The notes under the pieces: model-generated
Database searches by the model: none
The model's input: the letters and a program-made list of their open reading frames with translations, nothing else
What the model was told of the DNA's origin: nothing
In this document: piece after piece, positions 45,338 through 54,730 of the stretch
Layout of the letters: each line of letters opens with the position of its first letter
How positions within the stretch are numbered: position 1 is the first letter of the stretch
Translations under genes and position numbers: made by a program
Source: an uncultured bacterium
GTDB lineage: Bacteria; UBP6; UBA1177
Direction: 5' to 3'
Length of the DNA stretch: 64,000 nt
NCBI GenBank assembly: GCA_905233945.1
Contig: CAJOFY010000003.1
Span: 1-64,000, forward strand

Positions 45338-45357
45338 ATCCCCCGTTGCCGGGGGAT
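45338..45357 (-). terminator. rho-independent terminator of gene 45400-45660
   Basis: ATCCCCCG, loop TTGC, CGGGGGAT: a perfect 8-bp GC stem. On the minus strand it is followed by eight U residues. This is the strongest terminator in the window. Confidence 0.9.
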
Positions 45358-45399
45358 GCCGTTTGATATTACAACATAACCTTAGGGGGAGTAAAATGG

Positions 45400-45660
45400 T
45401 CAGCTTGCTTTCACCGATTTTTTGCGTTCTTTGAAAACTATCGGAATAAATTTTGCAGATTCAAGAGTTTCAGCAACAAAGTGCATAAAATCGCTTGTCG
45501 GTTCGGTCTGCCAGATTTTTCCGCATTCCGAGCATCTGAAAACACGTTTTTTTCCGTCGAAGAAAACCGCGTCGTGATAATTTCCGTTATTTGCCTCATA
45601 TATGCTTTTTCTTATCTCGAGCGACTCGCCGCCGCCGCAGCATTCACATTTAAAACTCAT
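45400..45660 (-). CDS. small two-zinc-ribbon-like protein
   Basis: 86 residues from the second of two adjacent ATGs (spacing to GGAGG favours it; the first would add one Met). Two CxxC pairs (CECC near the N-terminus, CSECGK near residue 44) with an intervening KRVFRC suggest a zinc ribbon. No family recognised; it could bind nucleic acid or act as a small regulator. It has its own strong terminator and lies alone between tRNA-Asn and the glycosyltransferase. Confidence 0.65.
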   Translation of the reverse strand: MSFKCECCGGGESLEIRKSIYEANNGNYHDAVFFDGKKRVFRCSECGKIWQTEPTSDFMHFVAETLESAKFIPIVFKERKKSVKAS

Positions 45661-45915
45661 CATTCACCTCCAAAATCAAAAAACACGCTTATTTAGTTAC
45701 ACTTTGCTGCGGTTTTTCTGACTCTAAAATGAACTTTTTTTGAAAAAAGTTTATAAGTACTTATATTTATTATTGTTTTTTTAACATATTTTTTGTTTTC
45801 AGCAAACTTTCAAGTTTAAAAAGCCGGCTTTTTCCTGTTAAAACCCCTCTTTTCTTGACTTTTACCGCTGTAAATATAGCTTTTCGCGTTTAATTTTTAT
45901 GTTCTGGAGTGAAAA
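45661..45915. other. AT-rich intergenic region, partial content
   Basis: 255 bases between divergent genes. It contains the leader of the small zinc-ribbon gene on the left and the promoter of the glycosyltransferase on the right (45855-45882). The middle, about 45730-45800, is a very AT-rich stretch around TTATAAGTACTTATA. No repeat array, small ORF or RNA fold is evident. It could contribute to the origin region but has no DnaA-box cluster. Confidence 0.4.
45855..45882 (+). promoter_or_regulatory. promoter of the GT39-like gene
   Basis: TTGACT, 16 bp, TAGCTT, TTCGCG, T-run. The -10 is weak but sits exactly where the window's promoter pattern predicts. Confidence 0.45.
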
Positions 45916-48168
45916 TTGATAAAGTTTTTAAAAAACAAAATCGGTAATGATTTTGAGACATTTTCCGAGCAGAGAAACGGTTCTCTCAACAATTTGGACA
46001 AGTTCTTGATAATTCTCACCGTCATTTTGTGCGCACTGCTCTACATTCCGCTTCTCGGCAACTTCTTTATGATCGACCCGTGGGAAAACCACTATTCTCA
46101 TGTTGCTTGGGAAACGCTGGAGAAAAATTCGTTTGCAAAACTGTGGTTTCAGAACTCGAACAAGTTCTGGTCAAAACCGCCGCTTCTTTTCTGGATGCTG
46201 ATGCCTTTCTACAAATTTAGCATTTCGGAATTTTCCGGAAGGCTGCCGATTGCCTTGTTTTCAATTGTGACTCTTGTAGCTTTCTACATTCTTCTGACAC
46301 GTCTGATTTCCAGAAAATCTGCAATAATTTCAACGCTTGTTCTTATGCTTTCGCCCCAGTATTACATGCTTTCGCGTCAGATAATGGTTGATCTGCCGTT
46401 TGTTGCGCTGAACACTGTCGCAATACTCTGCATGGCGGTTTATTACTTTGGAAAATTCGGCGAAAATGAAAAAATATTCAAAAAAATCCCTAAAAATGAC
46501 TTTTATCTTTATCTTTTTTACTTTTTTGAGGGATGGGCATTCCTTGCAAAAGGTCTGCTTTCAATTCTGATTCCCGGAATCGCACTTTTTATTTTTATGG
46601 TTTTTACACGCAATTTCGGATACTTTTTTGCATGGAAACATCTTAAAAAACACTTGATCGGAGCTGTGATTTATCTTGCTGTCATCATGCCGTGGTTCGG
46701 TTATATGTGGATCAGCGAAGGCAAAAGTTTCTTTGACACTTTCATAATTTATCATCATTTCAAAAGAACAACAGGCGAAATTCACAAACCGAACGACCTT
46801 TACACACTTTATGTCAGGATTTTAGGTTATGCAATGTTCCCGTGGAGCGCTTTTCTGCCGGCTGCATTTTATAATTTTCTTACAAAAAAGTGTGAAGATG
46901 AGGAAAAAACCAAAAAACTTTTCTTCTTCAGCTCTTTCATTGGTCCGTTCCTGTTTTTCTCTCTTTCATCAACGAAATTTTATCACTATATTGCTCCAGT
47001 AGTTCCGTTTCTCTCAATATTTTTAGGTATTTACATTGATAAATTGTGGAGTGAACGCTGGACTCTGGCTGCAAAAATAGAAGCTCTGATCGCAATATTT
47101 TTAGTTGCTGCAATCGGACGCGATATCGGCGACAAGCACACTCTTTTCCTTCATCTCGTAACATTCTACAATACAAGAAAAGTTCCTGTTCCGGCTTCCT
47201 GGGAACCTACTATAATTTCCGTTTTTGCAGTTTTCTGCATTGTAATTTTATTGATGATTTTAATCAAAGATCTGCAGAAAAAAGGTTTTTACATTCTTTT
47301 TGCGCTTAGTGCAGGATTTATGACATATTACTTTGCAGAACCTCTTCCTGAAATTTCAAAATATTACTCGCTCAAACCTCATGTTGAAGCCTATCTCAAA
47401 GACAGTCCTGAAAGGGCTCCTATTGCCGATTATTACAAATGGTTAAGAAAATCGGCAGGTTTCTGGCTTAAAAACGAAATAACTTTCCTTCAGATGGACA
47501 AAGAAAAAAATGTCATAAGATTTTTTGACAAGCCTGGCGTTCAGTACGTGATTCTCCGCGACAACGACAAAAAACGCTTTGAATCGCTTATGAAAAGGAT
47601 AAACAAAAGAACAGTAGTAGTTTACAGCGGCGCAAAAAACACTCTTATGAAAGTTTACGGAAAAGGACACGAGCGCGATATATCGAAATCAAGTGATTAT
47701 CTTGTTCAGAATCTTCCGGAAAACATGATAAAGACAAATATTATCTTCGACAACGTGATAAAACTCGAAGGTTTTGTAATAAAAAAAGGTAATTTAACGG
47801 AACGTGACGGAAAATTCTTCGCAAAAGAAGGAACAAATATAGATATTGATCTTTATTTCAGATCTATCGCCGACAAAATAAACAAGGATTATGACGTTTT
47901 TCTTCACAATGAGGGAAACAATAAGGACAAACGTACAAAAGGCGACGGAAGCATGGCAAACGGCACTTATCCGACCGATTTCTGGAAAAAAGGGGATATA
48001 GTCCGTCATCCTGTAAAAATAAAAATACCTGAAGGCTCTCAGAACAACTATTATATTTCCTACACCGGCTTATATCAGGAAGAATACAGAGCCAATATTA
48101 CAAATCATGATGAAGTGAAGGAAAGCGACAACAGAGCTGAAATACTTAGAATCTATCTCGACAGGTAA
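45916..48168 (+). CDS. GT39/ArnT-family glycosyltransferase
   Basis: 750 residues, about 11 membrane helices through residue ~480, then a soluble domain of ~260 residues. The first periplasmic loop carries FMIDPWENHYSHVAWE, the D-x-x-x-E pattern of PMT/ArnT-type enzymes that use polyprenyl-phosphate sugars; SKPPLLFWMLMPFYKF is the next family block. The acceptor (lipid A, protein or glycan) is not evident. The start is TTG after CTGGAGTG. The 3' end overlaps recF by 16 bases on the opposite strand. Codon use is AT-rich, as in the replication genes to the right. Confidence 0.85.
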   Translation: MIKFLKNKIGNDFETFSEQRNGSLNNLDKFLIILTVILCALLYIPLLGNFFMIDPWENHYSHVAWETLEKNSFAKLWFQNSNKFWSKPPLLFWMLMPFYKFSISEFSGRLPIALFSIVTLVAFYILLTRLISRKSAIISTLVLMLSPQYYMLSRQIMVDLPFVALNTVAILCMAVYYFGKFGENEKIFKKIPKNDFYLYLFYFFEGWAFLAKGLLSILIPGIALFIFMVFTRNFGYFFAWKHLKKHLIGAVIYLAVIMPWFGYMWISEGKSFFDTFIIYHHFKRTTGEIHKPNDLYTLYVRILGYAMFPWSAFLPAAFYNFLTKKCEDEEKTKKLFFFSSFIGPFLFFSLSSTKFYHYIAPVVPFLSIFLGIYIDKLWSERWTLAAKIEALIAIFLVAAIGRDIGDKHTLFLHLVTFYNTRKVPVPASWEPTIISVFAVFCIVILLMILIKDLQKKGFYILFALSAGFMTYYFAEPLPEISKYYSLKPHVEAYLKDSPERAPIADYYKWLRKSAGFWLKNEITFLQMDKEKNVIRFFDKPGVQYVILRDNDKKRFESLMKRINKRTVVVYSGAKNTLMKVYGKGHERDISKSSDYLVQNLPENMIKTNIIFDNVIKLEGFVIKKGNLTERDGKFFAKEGTNIDIDLYFRSIADKINKDYDVFLHNEGNNKDKRTKGDGSMANGTYPTDFWKKGDIVRHPVKIKIPEGSQNNYYISYTGLYQEEYRANITNHDEVKESDNRAEILRIYLDR

Positions 48169-49181
48169 AAAACTTCTATATTATTGAAATTATTTACACT
48201 TTCTATTGAACTTGTCATAAGTACCTGATTTTTTAAAGACTCTACTTCTTTAAAAAGTATTTTTTTTGTTTCGTCATCGACAAAAACAAAAATATCGTCA
48301 ATAAGGAATATAGGATACTCGTTTTTTTCAGCGTAAACGCTTATTTCGGCAAGTTTTATAAGAAAAGAACTTATATATGTTTCACCCATCGAAATGTTGT
48401 TTTTAGCGTTTCCTACTTCAGTTGTGATATTTATGTTGTCAAGATGTGGCCCATAAAGTGAAAAACCTTTTTCAAGCTCTTTTTCAAGTCTTAAATTAAG
48501 TTTTTCAGCACAGTTTTCATCTGTATTGCAGGAAAACTGTATTTTCATTCCTGAAAAAAGTTTTTCTGAAAGAATTTCAATTTTTTTATTGACTGTTTCA
48601 CATGAAACATTCCTTTTTTTTCTTATTCTGTCAATAAGCGGGACAGCAGCTGCATTAAGATATCTGACAACTCTGGCATTTTTGTCTTTAAGAGCGGCAT
48701 TTTTATTTCTTATAAACCTTATGTATTCACTCATGTCGTCAAAATAATTCTTGTCCTCGACAAAACATATTCTGTCTATGAAATCACGCCTGAATTTAGG
48801 ACTTCCGGTGATTATAAACATATCGTCGGGAGAATGAACGACAGGATAAGCTATATTCAAAAGGTCTTTTCTCGAAGAAATATTACCGTCGATTATTATT
48901 CTTTTACTTCCTTTTCTGTCGTAACCTAAAGAAACTTTTCTTGAATATCCTTCAAAATCTTCAAAAACCGACTCAATATAGAAATTAGGACTGTCTTTTG
49001 ATATACAGTCCTTTATATCGCAGGTTTTAAAAGATCTTCCGCTTGAAAGCAGAGAACAGGCTTCCAGAACAGATGTCTTGCCTGAGCCGGTTTTACCTTT
49101 TATAAGCAGTTTATGAGGCAGATTCAGCGAAAAATCAGAGAGTGATCTGAAATTTGATATGAAAACAGAGTTTATTTTCAT
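48153..49181 (-). CDS. recF: DNA replication and repair protein RecF
   Basis: 342 residues. N-terminal FISNFRSLSDFSLNLP and Walker A GKTGSGKTS identify RecF, and the Walker B region is FLIDDIFVFVDDETKK. RecF loads RecA at single-strand gaps with RecO and RecR. The usual SQGQ-type ABC signature is replaced by ISMGETYIS, so the signature is divergent. It lies six bases after dnaN on the same strand and carries the weak parS variant at 48594-48609. Position next to dnaN-dnaA is the classic arrangement. Confidence 0.9.
   Translation of the reverse strand: MKINSVFISNFRSLSDFSLNLPHKLLIKGKTGSGKTSVLEACSLLSSGRSFKTCDIKDCISKDSPNFYIESVFEDFEGYSRKVSLGYDRKGSKRIIIDGNISSRKDLLNIAYPVVHSPDDMFIITGSPKFRRDFIDRICFVEDKNYFDDMSEYIRFIRNKNAALKDKNARVVRYLNAAAVPLIDRIRKKRNVSCETVNKKIEILSEKLFSGMKIQFSCNTDENCAEKLNLRLEKELEKGFSLYGPHLDNINITTEVGNAKNNISMGETYISSFLIKLAEISVYAEKNEYPIFLIDDIFVFVDDETKKILFKEVESLKNQVLMTSSIESVNNFNNIEVFYLSR
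48594..48609. other. parS variant 6 (15 of 16, central mismatch, in recF)
   Basis: TGTTTCACATGAAACA differs from consensus by one central base (G to A), which breaks the palindrome. It reads VSCET in recF. A mismatch in the core may weaken ParB binding. Confidence 0.5.
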
Positions 49182-49186
49182 AAAAA

Positions 49187-50395
49187 TCAGACTCTGAGCG
49201 GCATTACCATGTGTGTATAGATGTAGTCGTCGTTTTCCTCTTTTATTATCATAGGCGGCATGCTTGTCTTTTCGTTAGGACTGTCAAGAACTATTCTTAC
49301 ATTCTGATCATCTATTACGTTTATTACATCGAGAAAATATTTAGCGTCTATCGCAATGTTCTTGTCACTTGAAAAACCCTGTTCCATAACTATTTCGTCA
49401 TTGGAACTGCTGCCTGAATTTGAGTTTGCTGTAAGTTTAAGGACATTTTCCTTGAAATAATACTTTGAAGTCCAGATTCTGTCTTCCGAGTTAAGAATAA
49501 TGACTATGCGTTTTATAGCTTCGGCAAGCTCTTTCCTATTTACAACTGCCGATTCTTTTTCAGCAAGGACGCCGTATGAATTCATTACAGTTCCGTATTT
49601 AGGAAATTCATTCTTGAAAAGTCTTGAAATAAATATAACGTTGCCGCTTTTTATGAATATTTTTTCAGGAACAAGCTTTTCTGAAGAATCGCTGCCCGAC
49701 ATAGTGTATTCTATAGCCATTTCAGCTTCTTTGCAGTCAGAGAAAATTTTTGTTATTTCAGCAAAATTCTTTCCTGGAATAAGTATTCCTGCTTCAAAAG
49801 CCGGAATGTCTATATTGAAATTTTTCAGTTTAAGAACGGAAAGTCTGTGAATATCTGTTGTTACCATATCAACTGAATCTGTTCCGTCTTCAGCTTTTAC
49901 CTTTGTAATAAGAACACCTGAATATGCCTTGTTTGCAGCTGAAATATAATCGCACATAGAAAACTGCACTTTTTTGTAAAGTGATATGAACTTGCTTATG
50001 TCAACAGGCTTATATTCTTCAGAGGTATCTGAAATCTGCGGAAAATCCGCTGAATCAAAACACGGAACCTTATATTCGGACTTATCTGCTTTAACTTCGA
50101 GGACATTATTTGATTCGTCATATCTGAAAATTATTTTTTCAGCTCTTGAAAGACGGCATATATCGTGGACTGATCTTGCCGGAACAGCTATTTTTCCTTC
50201 GTTTACCGGTTCTTCAAGGTTTACTTTAGCTATAACTGTTATTTCAAGGTTAGTAGCGTTAAGAGTGCACTCCTTTTCCTTAAAGCTGAAAAGAATGTTG
50301 GTGAGAATCACCATGGGATGTTTTTTTTCGATACATGAACTGCAGTAGTCGAGGGCTTTAAGAAGCTCATCCTTTTTGAAAGTCAATTCAATCAT
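49187..50395 (-). CDS. dnaN: DNA polymerase III beta subunit (sliding clamp)
   Basis: 402 residues, a little longer than the usual 365-380. N-terminal MIELTFKKDELLKALDYC, IAVPARSVHDICRL and the C-terminal YIYTHMVMPLRV (ending in the typical M-P-x-R) identify the clamp. It tethers the polymerase to DNA. ATG is preceded by AAGGAGA. It has its own promoter in the dnaA-dnaN gap and precedes recF. Confidence 0.96.
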   Translation of the reverse strand: MIELTFKKDELLKALDYCSSCIEKKHPMVILTNILFSFKEKECTLNATNLEITVIAKVNLEEPVNEGKIAVPARSVHDICRLSRAEKIIFRYDESNNVLEVKADKSEYKVPCFDSADFPQISDTSEEYKPVDISKFISLYKKVQFSMCDYISAANKAYSGVLITKVKAEDGTDSVDMVTTDIHRLSVLKLKNFNIDIPAFEAGILIPGKNFAEITKIFSDCKEAEMAIEYTMSGSDSSEKLVPEKIFIKSGNVIFISRLFKNEFPKYGTVMNSYGVLAEKESAVVNRKELAEAIKRIVIILNSEDRIWTSKYYFKENVLKLTANSNSGSSSNDEIVMEQGFSSDKNIAIDAKYFLDVINVIDDQNVRIVLDSPNEKTSMPPMIIKEENDDYIYTHMVMPLRV

Positions 50396-50570
50396 AATTT
50401 TCTCCTTAAATTAAAAAATAACTATTAATGACTTTGTTATAATGTTTAAAGATCCGAAATTGTCAATAAAAACACGTCTGTTTTTAAGGTTTTCAGTGTT
50501 GAAAAAAATGTTTTCTTTTTGTTTTTCAGTGATCATTTCCGTTTTTCAACATCCTACTTTCAACATTGTG
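50396..50570. other. candidate origin segment between dnaA and dnaN
   Basis: 175 bp, very AT-rich. Three related 8- to 10-mers occur within 70 bp: TGTTGAAAAA at 50497-50506, TTTTTCAACA at 50542-50551 and ACTTTCAACA at 50556-50565, the first inverted relative to the others. They resemble a TTWTCMACA-type DnaA box but differ from the TTATCCACA consensus at two positions. The dnaN promoter occupies the left end. Location and spacing fit part of a bipartite oriC, but direct evidence is missing. Confidence 0.4.
50439..50466 (-). promoter_or_regulatory. promoter of dnaN(-recF)
   Basis: Minus strand: TTGACA, 16 bp, CATTAT. The -10 has one mismatch to TATTAT. Confidence 0.55.
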
Positions 50571-51926
50571 TTACAAACTGCCTTTCAAGGACTCTATTTC
50601 TTTACTGATTTTGGCAATGATTTTGGATATATCTTTATCGTCAAGTACCAGTTTTTCTATGTTTGAAATAGAACTTATAACTGTGGAATGGTCTCTGCCG
50701 CCGAATTTTTCTCCTATTTCCTTATAAGTCTTTGAAGTGTATTTTCTTGAGAGATACATTGCTATCTGTCTTGAGAGAGAAACAGCCTTTGTTCTTTTTG
50801 TTGAGACTATTTCCGAAGGTTTTATAGCCATTCCAGAGCAGACAGCTTTGATAATGTCCTCCACTTCAAGTGAAGATTTGTACTTTATCTGATCTTTTAA
50901 AATATTTTCTGCAAATTTTCTGTCGATAACATCCTTTTCTATGAATCCGCTGCAGAATTTAAGGTTTCTTAAAGCACCTTCTATTTCTCTGACATTGTTT
51001 TTTATATTCGAAGCTATGAAATCTACTGCTTCATCGTCGATATTCATCTCGTAGAGTTCTGCTTTCTGTTTTATTATGGCTATTCTTGTCTCGTATTCCG
51101 GCGGTTTTATGTCAAGAGAGACACCCATTGAAAACCTGGATTTAAGTCTGTCGTTTATGTCATTTATTTCGTATATATGTTTATCAGATGTTATAACTAT
51201 GGTTTTTTTGTTCTCGTAGAAATGATTGAATATATAGAAAAATTCATCCTGTGTTCTGTCTTTTCCGGATAAAAACTGAATATCGTCTATAAGGAGAACG
51301 TCTTTTTTAAGGATGTTTTTTCTCAAATCCATGACAGTCTGTGTTTTAAGGGCAAGTACATAGTCGTTCATCAGCTGCTGAGCTGTTGAGTAATACACAC
51401 TTTTGTGCTTGTTCTGGATAATGTAGTTTCCTATTGCATGGACTATATGTGTTTTACCGAGTCCGGAATCACCGTAAATAAAAAAAGGATTATAACCTGT
51501 GCCGGGATTTTTTGCTATGGTCTGAGCGGCATGATAAACCGATTCGTTGGAAGGGCCGAGCACGAAGTTGTCAAAGGTAAATTCCTTGAATTTTTCATAG
51601 TTTTCAATATCTTCTTTGTTTTTATCCTTTTTGGGAGTTTCATCTTTTCTGAAATTGAATTCAAGCTGAAGACTTTCATTCGCAGCTTTTTCATCGTTAT
51701 CCTGGACTATTATGAATTTTACCTCTGTATTTTCGTCAAAAAGAGCTTTGGCTGTTTTTTCTATTTTTGATAAATAATTGTTTTTTTTAAGAAAATTGAA
51801 TGCAAGTTCACTTTTGCACTTTATTACTATTCTTTCTCTTGTTTCTTCTTCCGGGGAAAGGGAGTCGAGCAGGGTTTTTATTCCCTTTTCCGTTTTTTCC
51901 ATTTCGTCAAGTATTGTTTTAAACAT
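50571..51926 (-). CDS. dnaA: chromosomal replication initiator DnaA
   Basis: 451 residues. Domain III has Walker A GDSGLGKTHIV near residue 152 and Walker B VLLIDDIQFL; domain IV ends with GGRDHSTVISSI, the DnaA-box-reading helix. The N-terminal domain I is divergent, and domain II is a Lys/Glu-rich linker around residues 90-115. ATG is preceded by AAAGAGG. With dnaN and recF downstream it marks the origin neighbourhood. Confidence 0.98.
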   Translation of the reverse strand: MFKTILDEMEKTEKGIKTLLDSLSPEEETRERIVIKCKSELAFNFLKKNNYLSKIEKTAKALFDENTEVKFIIVQDNDEKAANESLQLEFNFRKDETPKKDKNKEDIENYEKFKEFTFDNFVLGPSNESVYHAAQTIAKNPGTGYNPFFIYGDSGLGKTHIVHAIGNYIIQNKHKSVYYSTAQQLMNDYVLALKTQTVMDLRKNILKKDVLLIDDIQFLSGKDRTQDEFFYIFNHFYENKKTIVITSDKHIYEINDINDRLKSRFSMGVSLDIKPPEYETRIAIIKQKAELYEMNIDDEAVDFIASNIKNNVREIEGALRNLKFCSGFIEKDVIDRKFAENILKDQIKYKSSLEVEDIIKAVCSGMAIKPSEIVSTKRTKAVSLSRQIAMYLSRKYTSKTYKEIGEKFGGRDHSTVISSISNIEKLVLDDKDISKIIAKISKEIESLKGSL

Positions 51927-51943
51927 AAAAACCTCTTTGGTAT

Positions 51944-51971
51944 ATTACAAAAAGTTAAGTCTATTTTGCAA
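51944..51971 (-). promoter_or_regulatory. promoter of dnaA
   Basis: Minus strand: TTGCAA, 16 bp, TGTAAT. Confidence 0.55.
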
Positions 51972-52011
51972 AACATCAGAAACTTTTCAAGAAAAAAAAT
52001 AGCTTTTTTAC

Positions 52012-52707
52012 TTATCCTTGAAAACAGTGGTTTTCTTTTACAGCTGTTCCAGGAAAGTCTGATATAATCCCTTTTGTAAGGTCGTTTCCGAGGGTTCTGC
52101 GCATTTCTTCAACGGTATTTACATTCCAGTATACTGCTTCTATAGCGGAAGGAAGCGACGGAATCAGAGTGTTTACAGTAAAATCAAAGTTCATGTAATC
52201 CGGAAGTATTAAATCCGGTTTGAGATCTGCTATTCTTTTTTTCAAGTCTTTTTTTGTTGTGCCGTCAAATAGAAGTCCTTTTTTTAAGCATTTGAATTTA
52301 TTGTTTATTTTTACCAAAACACTGTCGTGGAAAGATGTTGTTATAAATTCTTCAGGCTTGAAACAAAGCAGAGTTTTTTCAACAGTCTCTTCAGTTGTTT
52401 CCGGTTCCTTTATTTCAATGTCAAGTTTTATTTTTCCTTTACAAAGCTCCAGAACATCTTCAAGAAGCGGAATTCTGTAACCTCTGCTTTCTGACAGTTT
52501 AAGAATATCACTGTAATTCATTTCAAATAAAATTTTTCCGTCAAGATCGGGATTATGATGGATTATAAGCTTTCTGTCCTTTGAATATCTTACGTCAAAT
52601 TCAATAAAATCCGCTCCTTCAGATATTGCGGCAGAAAAACTTTCAAGAGTGTTTTCTATAGCTTTTTTAGGGCTTCCTCTGTGTCCTCCGACAAGTTTTT
52701 TAGGCAT
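52012..52707 (-). CDS. glycerophosphodiester phosphodiesterase
   Basis: 231 residues from the ATG at 52707 (the first ATG at 52713 overlaps the GGAG site). LVGGHRGSPKKAIENTLESF and DFIEFDVRYSKD give the GDPD metal site (His-Arg, Glu, Asp), with IIHHNPDLD as the second His. It hydrolyses glycerophosphodiesters from phospholipids to glycerol-3-phosphate. No signal peptide, so cytosolic (UgpQ-like). It is upstream of dnaA on the same strand but dnaA has its own promoter. Confidence 0.9.
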   Translation of the reverse strand: MPKKLVGGHRGSPKKAIENTLESFSAAISEGADFIEFDVRYSKDRKLIIHHNPDLDGKILFEMNYSDILKLSESRGYRIPLLEDVLELCKGKIKLDIEIKEPETTEETVEKTLLCFKPEEFITTSFHDSVLVKINNKFKCLKKGLLFDGTTKKDLKKRIADLKPDLILPDYMNFDFTVNTLIPSLPSAIEAVYWNVNTVEEMRRTLGNDLTKGIISDFPGTAVKENHCFQG

Positions 52708-52786
52708 TTTCATCTCCTTTTTTAATGTTCAAAAAGCGGTTTATTTTACATTTTTCATAAAAATAGGCACTATTTTGAAAGTTATA

Positions 52787-52814
52787 TTGAATAAATAGTA
52801 AAAAAGTGTAATAT
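52787..52814 (+). promoter_or_regulatory. promoter of the HEAT-like gene
   Basis: TTGAAT, 16 bp, TAATAT, upstream of TTAGGAGG. Confidence 0.6.
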
Positions 52815-52838
52815 TTAAAGGCTTTTTAGGAGGAAGAT

Positions 52839-54728
52839 ATGCTTTATATAGGAAAAAAACTCGAACTTACTAATTACTTCAAGTCTGTTCCGATTGAGCA
52901 GAAAGCACAGCTTTACAGAGGTATCCGCTCAATAATGGCGATGCTTGTAAAGGTATCGAAAATGACAGAAATTTATTCTGTAAGGGATAAAATTTTTGCC
53001 GAATTTACCGAAACGATGAAGCAGAATCTTGATGTTATCCACAATCTCCTGCCTTTTGCAACGGTAACTACGAAAAAAGTCGGTTTTTATTATCAGGAAA
53101 AAAGGATAAAATTATTTGACGAAGGCGAAAGAAAATTTAGAAATATATTTTTAACTAATGAAATCAGAGAGTTATATTTTGTAAAAGGAATAACGCCGGA
53201 AGAAATCGTCAACTTTTTCGCAGTAATGCAGGAGACATTGAACTATACTCTGCTTGACTATGATTTTAACACGAGACTGTGGGATTACGGCATAACTCAT
53301 ATAGGTACTATTTCCGATCCGGATATGGGTGATCCGGAACCATGGCAGGAAAGCTGTTTTAAAAGTGATGTAATACCTGTTACGCCGTCCCAGCTTTTTT
53401 CAATGAAGCCGCAGAATGTCAACGAGCTTTCGGCGATATCCAATGAATTCAACATGCTGCCTGTTGCTGACATAGAAAAGTTCAACAAGTGGAAAGATGT
53501 CAGCGGAAAGGATGCTCTTGTTAAGGTATACCTTGAAAAGGCTGTAAAACTCGTTCTTGACTATCCGGATATGGAATCAAACAGAAATATAGTCGGAAAA
53601 ATATGCGAATATGCGATCAAAAATATTCAGAACGCTGATTTCATTTCAGGTTTTGTTTACATTAACAATCTGATTTTCCTGGAAAAAAACATAAAAGACA
53701 AAGAGAATGTTATATATCATAAAGTTCATGAAGTTCTTGAAAGAATAAAATCAGAAGAGTTTATCGATACAGTTTTTGAGGCTGCCTCAGGGGTAGATTC
53801 ATCTCAGCTTAAAAGTTTGAGCAAGCTTCTCTATTTTGTAAGCGGAGAGCACTTTGAGATGACATTTACAAAACTTTGCGAGCTTGAAAACAAGGATGCA
53901 CGCCTTGCCTGTCTCGAAGGGCTTGCGGAAAATCTGAAAGAAACGGACGTAGTCAACAGGCTCATCAACAATCCTGACTGGCATATCGTGCGGAATTTTC
54001 TTTATATCCTGAAATTTACCGACAATCCTGAGTTTCTGCCGCAGGTCCGCGAGGTTATGAACCATCCGGTAAAGCAGATACGGATAGAGGCTGCGCAGGT
54101 TTTAAGTGTATACAACGCCGATGAAAACCTTGAATACTGGGAACGCGCGGTTTTCTGCCCGGACGAGGAGGTGAGAATTCTTGCCGTTGAAAACCTTGTC
54201 AAAGTCAAGGATCTGAAGGTAAAGAGTATTTTCAACGAGATTTTCAAGCCGGCGAACCGTTCTAAATTCAATCTTACAGACTATGAGCGCTACATGGACC
54301 GTATTCTTGCTTCCGGAAGAAACGAATTTTTTGATCTTCCGGGTTCCATGATATTCTCGGAAAACAGGGAACTTAGAATTATAGCTTTGAAATCGTTGAA
54401 TAAAATCAGCAATCCTTCAATGGTTTTGATGCAGGTCAAAAGAAGACTTAGCAGTCAGGAATTTTTGTCACTGGATAAAGAGGAAATAGAACTTCTGCTC
54501 GGTCTTATGAAAGGCGAGATGATTACGCCGATGCTTGAACATCTTGAGTATTTATTTACTCTTCACGGTAATATATTCAATAAAAACAAATATTTACCAT
54601 TAAAAAAACAGGTTTTTGAATTTATTATGCAAAGATCCGCGAAAAATATAGCTATGCGCAACTGGATAGAAAAGGGCAGGAAGACAGGAGACAGCGAGAC
54701 ACGTTCCATTCTTGAGGGAAGGAGTTAA
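52839..54728 (+). CDS. HEAT-like repeat protein with HD-GYP-partner N-terminus
   Basis: 629 residues, no signal peptide, AT-rich. The N-terminal ~130 residues include a beta/helix unit ending IRELYFVKGITPEEIVNFF (residues ~109-127), matched in the next gene. From about residue 370 the chain is a series of helical pairs (NPDWHIVRNFLYILKF, PVKQIRIEAAQVLSVY, DEEVRILAVENLVKVK) typical of HEAT repeats. It is probably a scaffold or adaptor. It lies two bases before the HD-GYP-like gene, so the two form an operon. Confidence 0.65.
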   Translation: MLYIGKKLELTNYFKSVPIEQKAQLYRGIRSIMAMLVKVSKMTEIYSVRDKIFAEFTETMKQNLDVIHNLLPFATVTTKKVGFYYQEKRIKLFDEGERKFRNIFLTNEIRELYFVKGITPEEIVNFFAVMQETLNYTLLDYDFNTRLWDYGITHIGTISDPDMGDPEPWQESCFKSDVIPVTPSQLFSMKPQNVNELSAISNEFNMLPVADIEKFNKWKDVSGKDALVKVYLEKAVKLVLDYPDMESNRNIVGKICEYAIKNIQNADFISGFVYINNLIFLEKNIKDKENVIYHKVHEVLERIKSEEFIDTVFEAASGVDSSQLKSLSKLLYFVSGEHFEMTFTKLCELENKDARLACLEGLAENLKETDVVNRLINNPDWHIVRNFLYILKFTDNPEFLPQVREVMNHPVKQIRIEAAQVLSVYNADENLEYWERAVFCPDEEVRILAVENLVKVKDLKVKSIFNEIFKPANRSKFNLTDYERYMDRILASGRNEFFDLPGSMIFSENRELRIIALKSLNKISNPSMVLMQVKRRLSSQEFLSLDKEEIELLLGLMKGEMITPMLEHLEYLFTLHGNIFNKNKYLPLKKQVFEFIMQRSAKNIAMRNWIEKGRKTGDSETRSILEGRS

Positions 54729-54730
54729 TC

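Noticed and set aside
53035..53043. Perfect TTATCCACA (DnaA box) in the HEAT-like gene
   Set aside because: Single copy in coding sequence, with no second box nearby; recorded only as a possible minor site.
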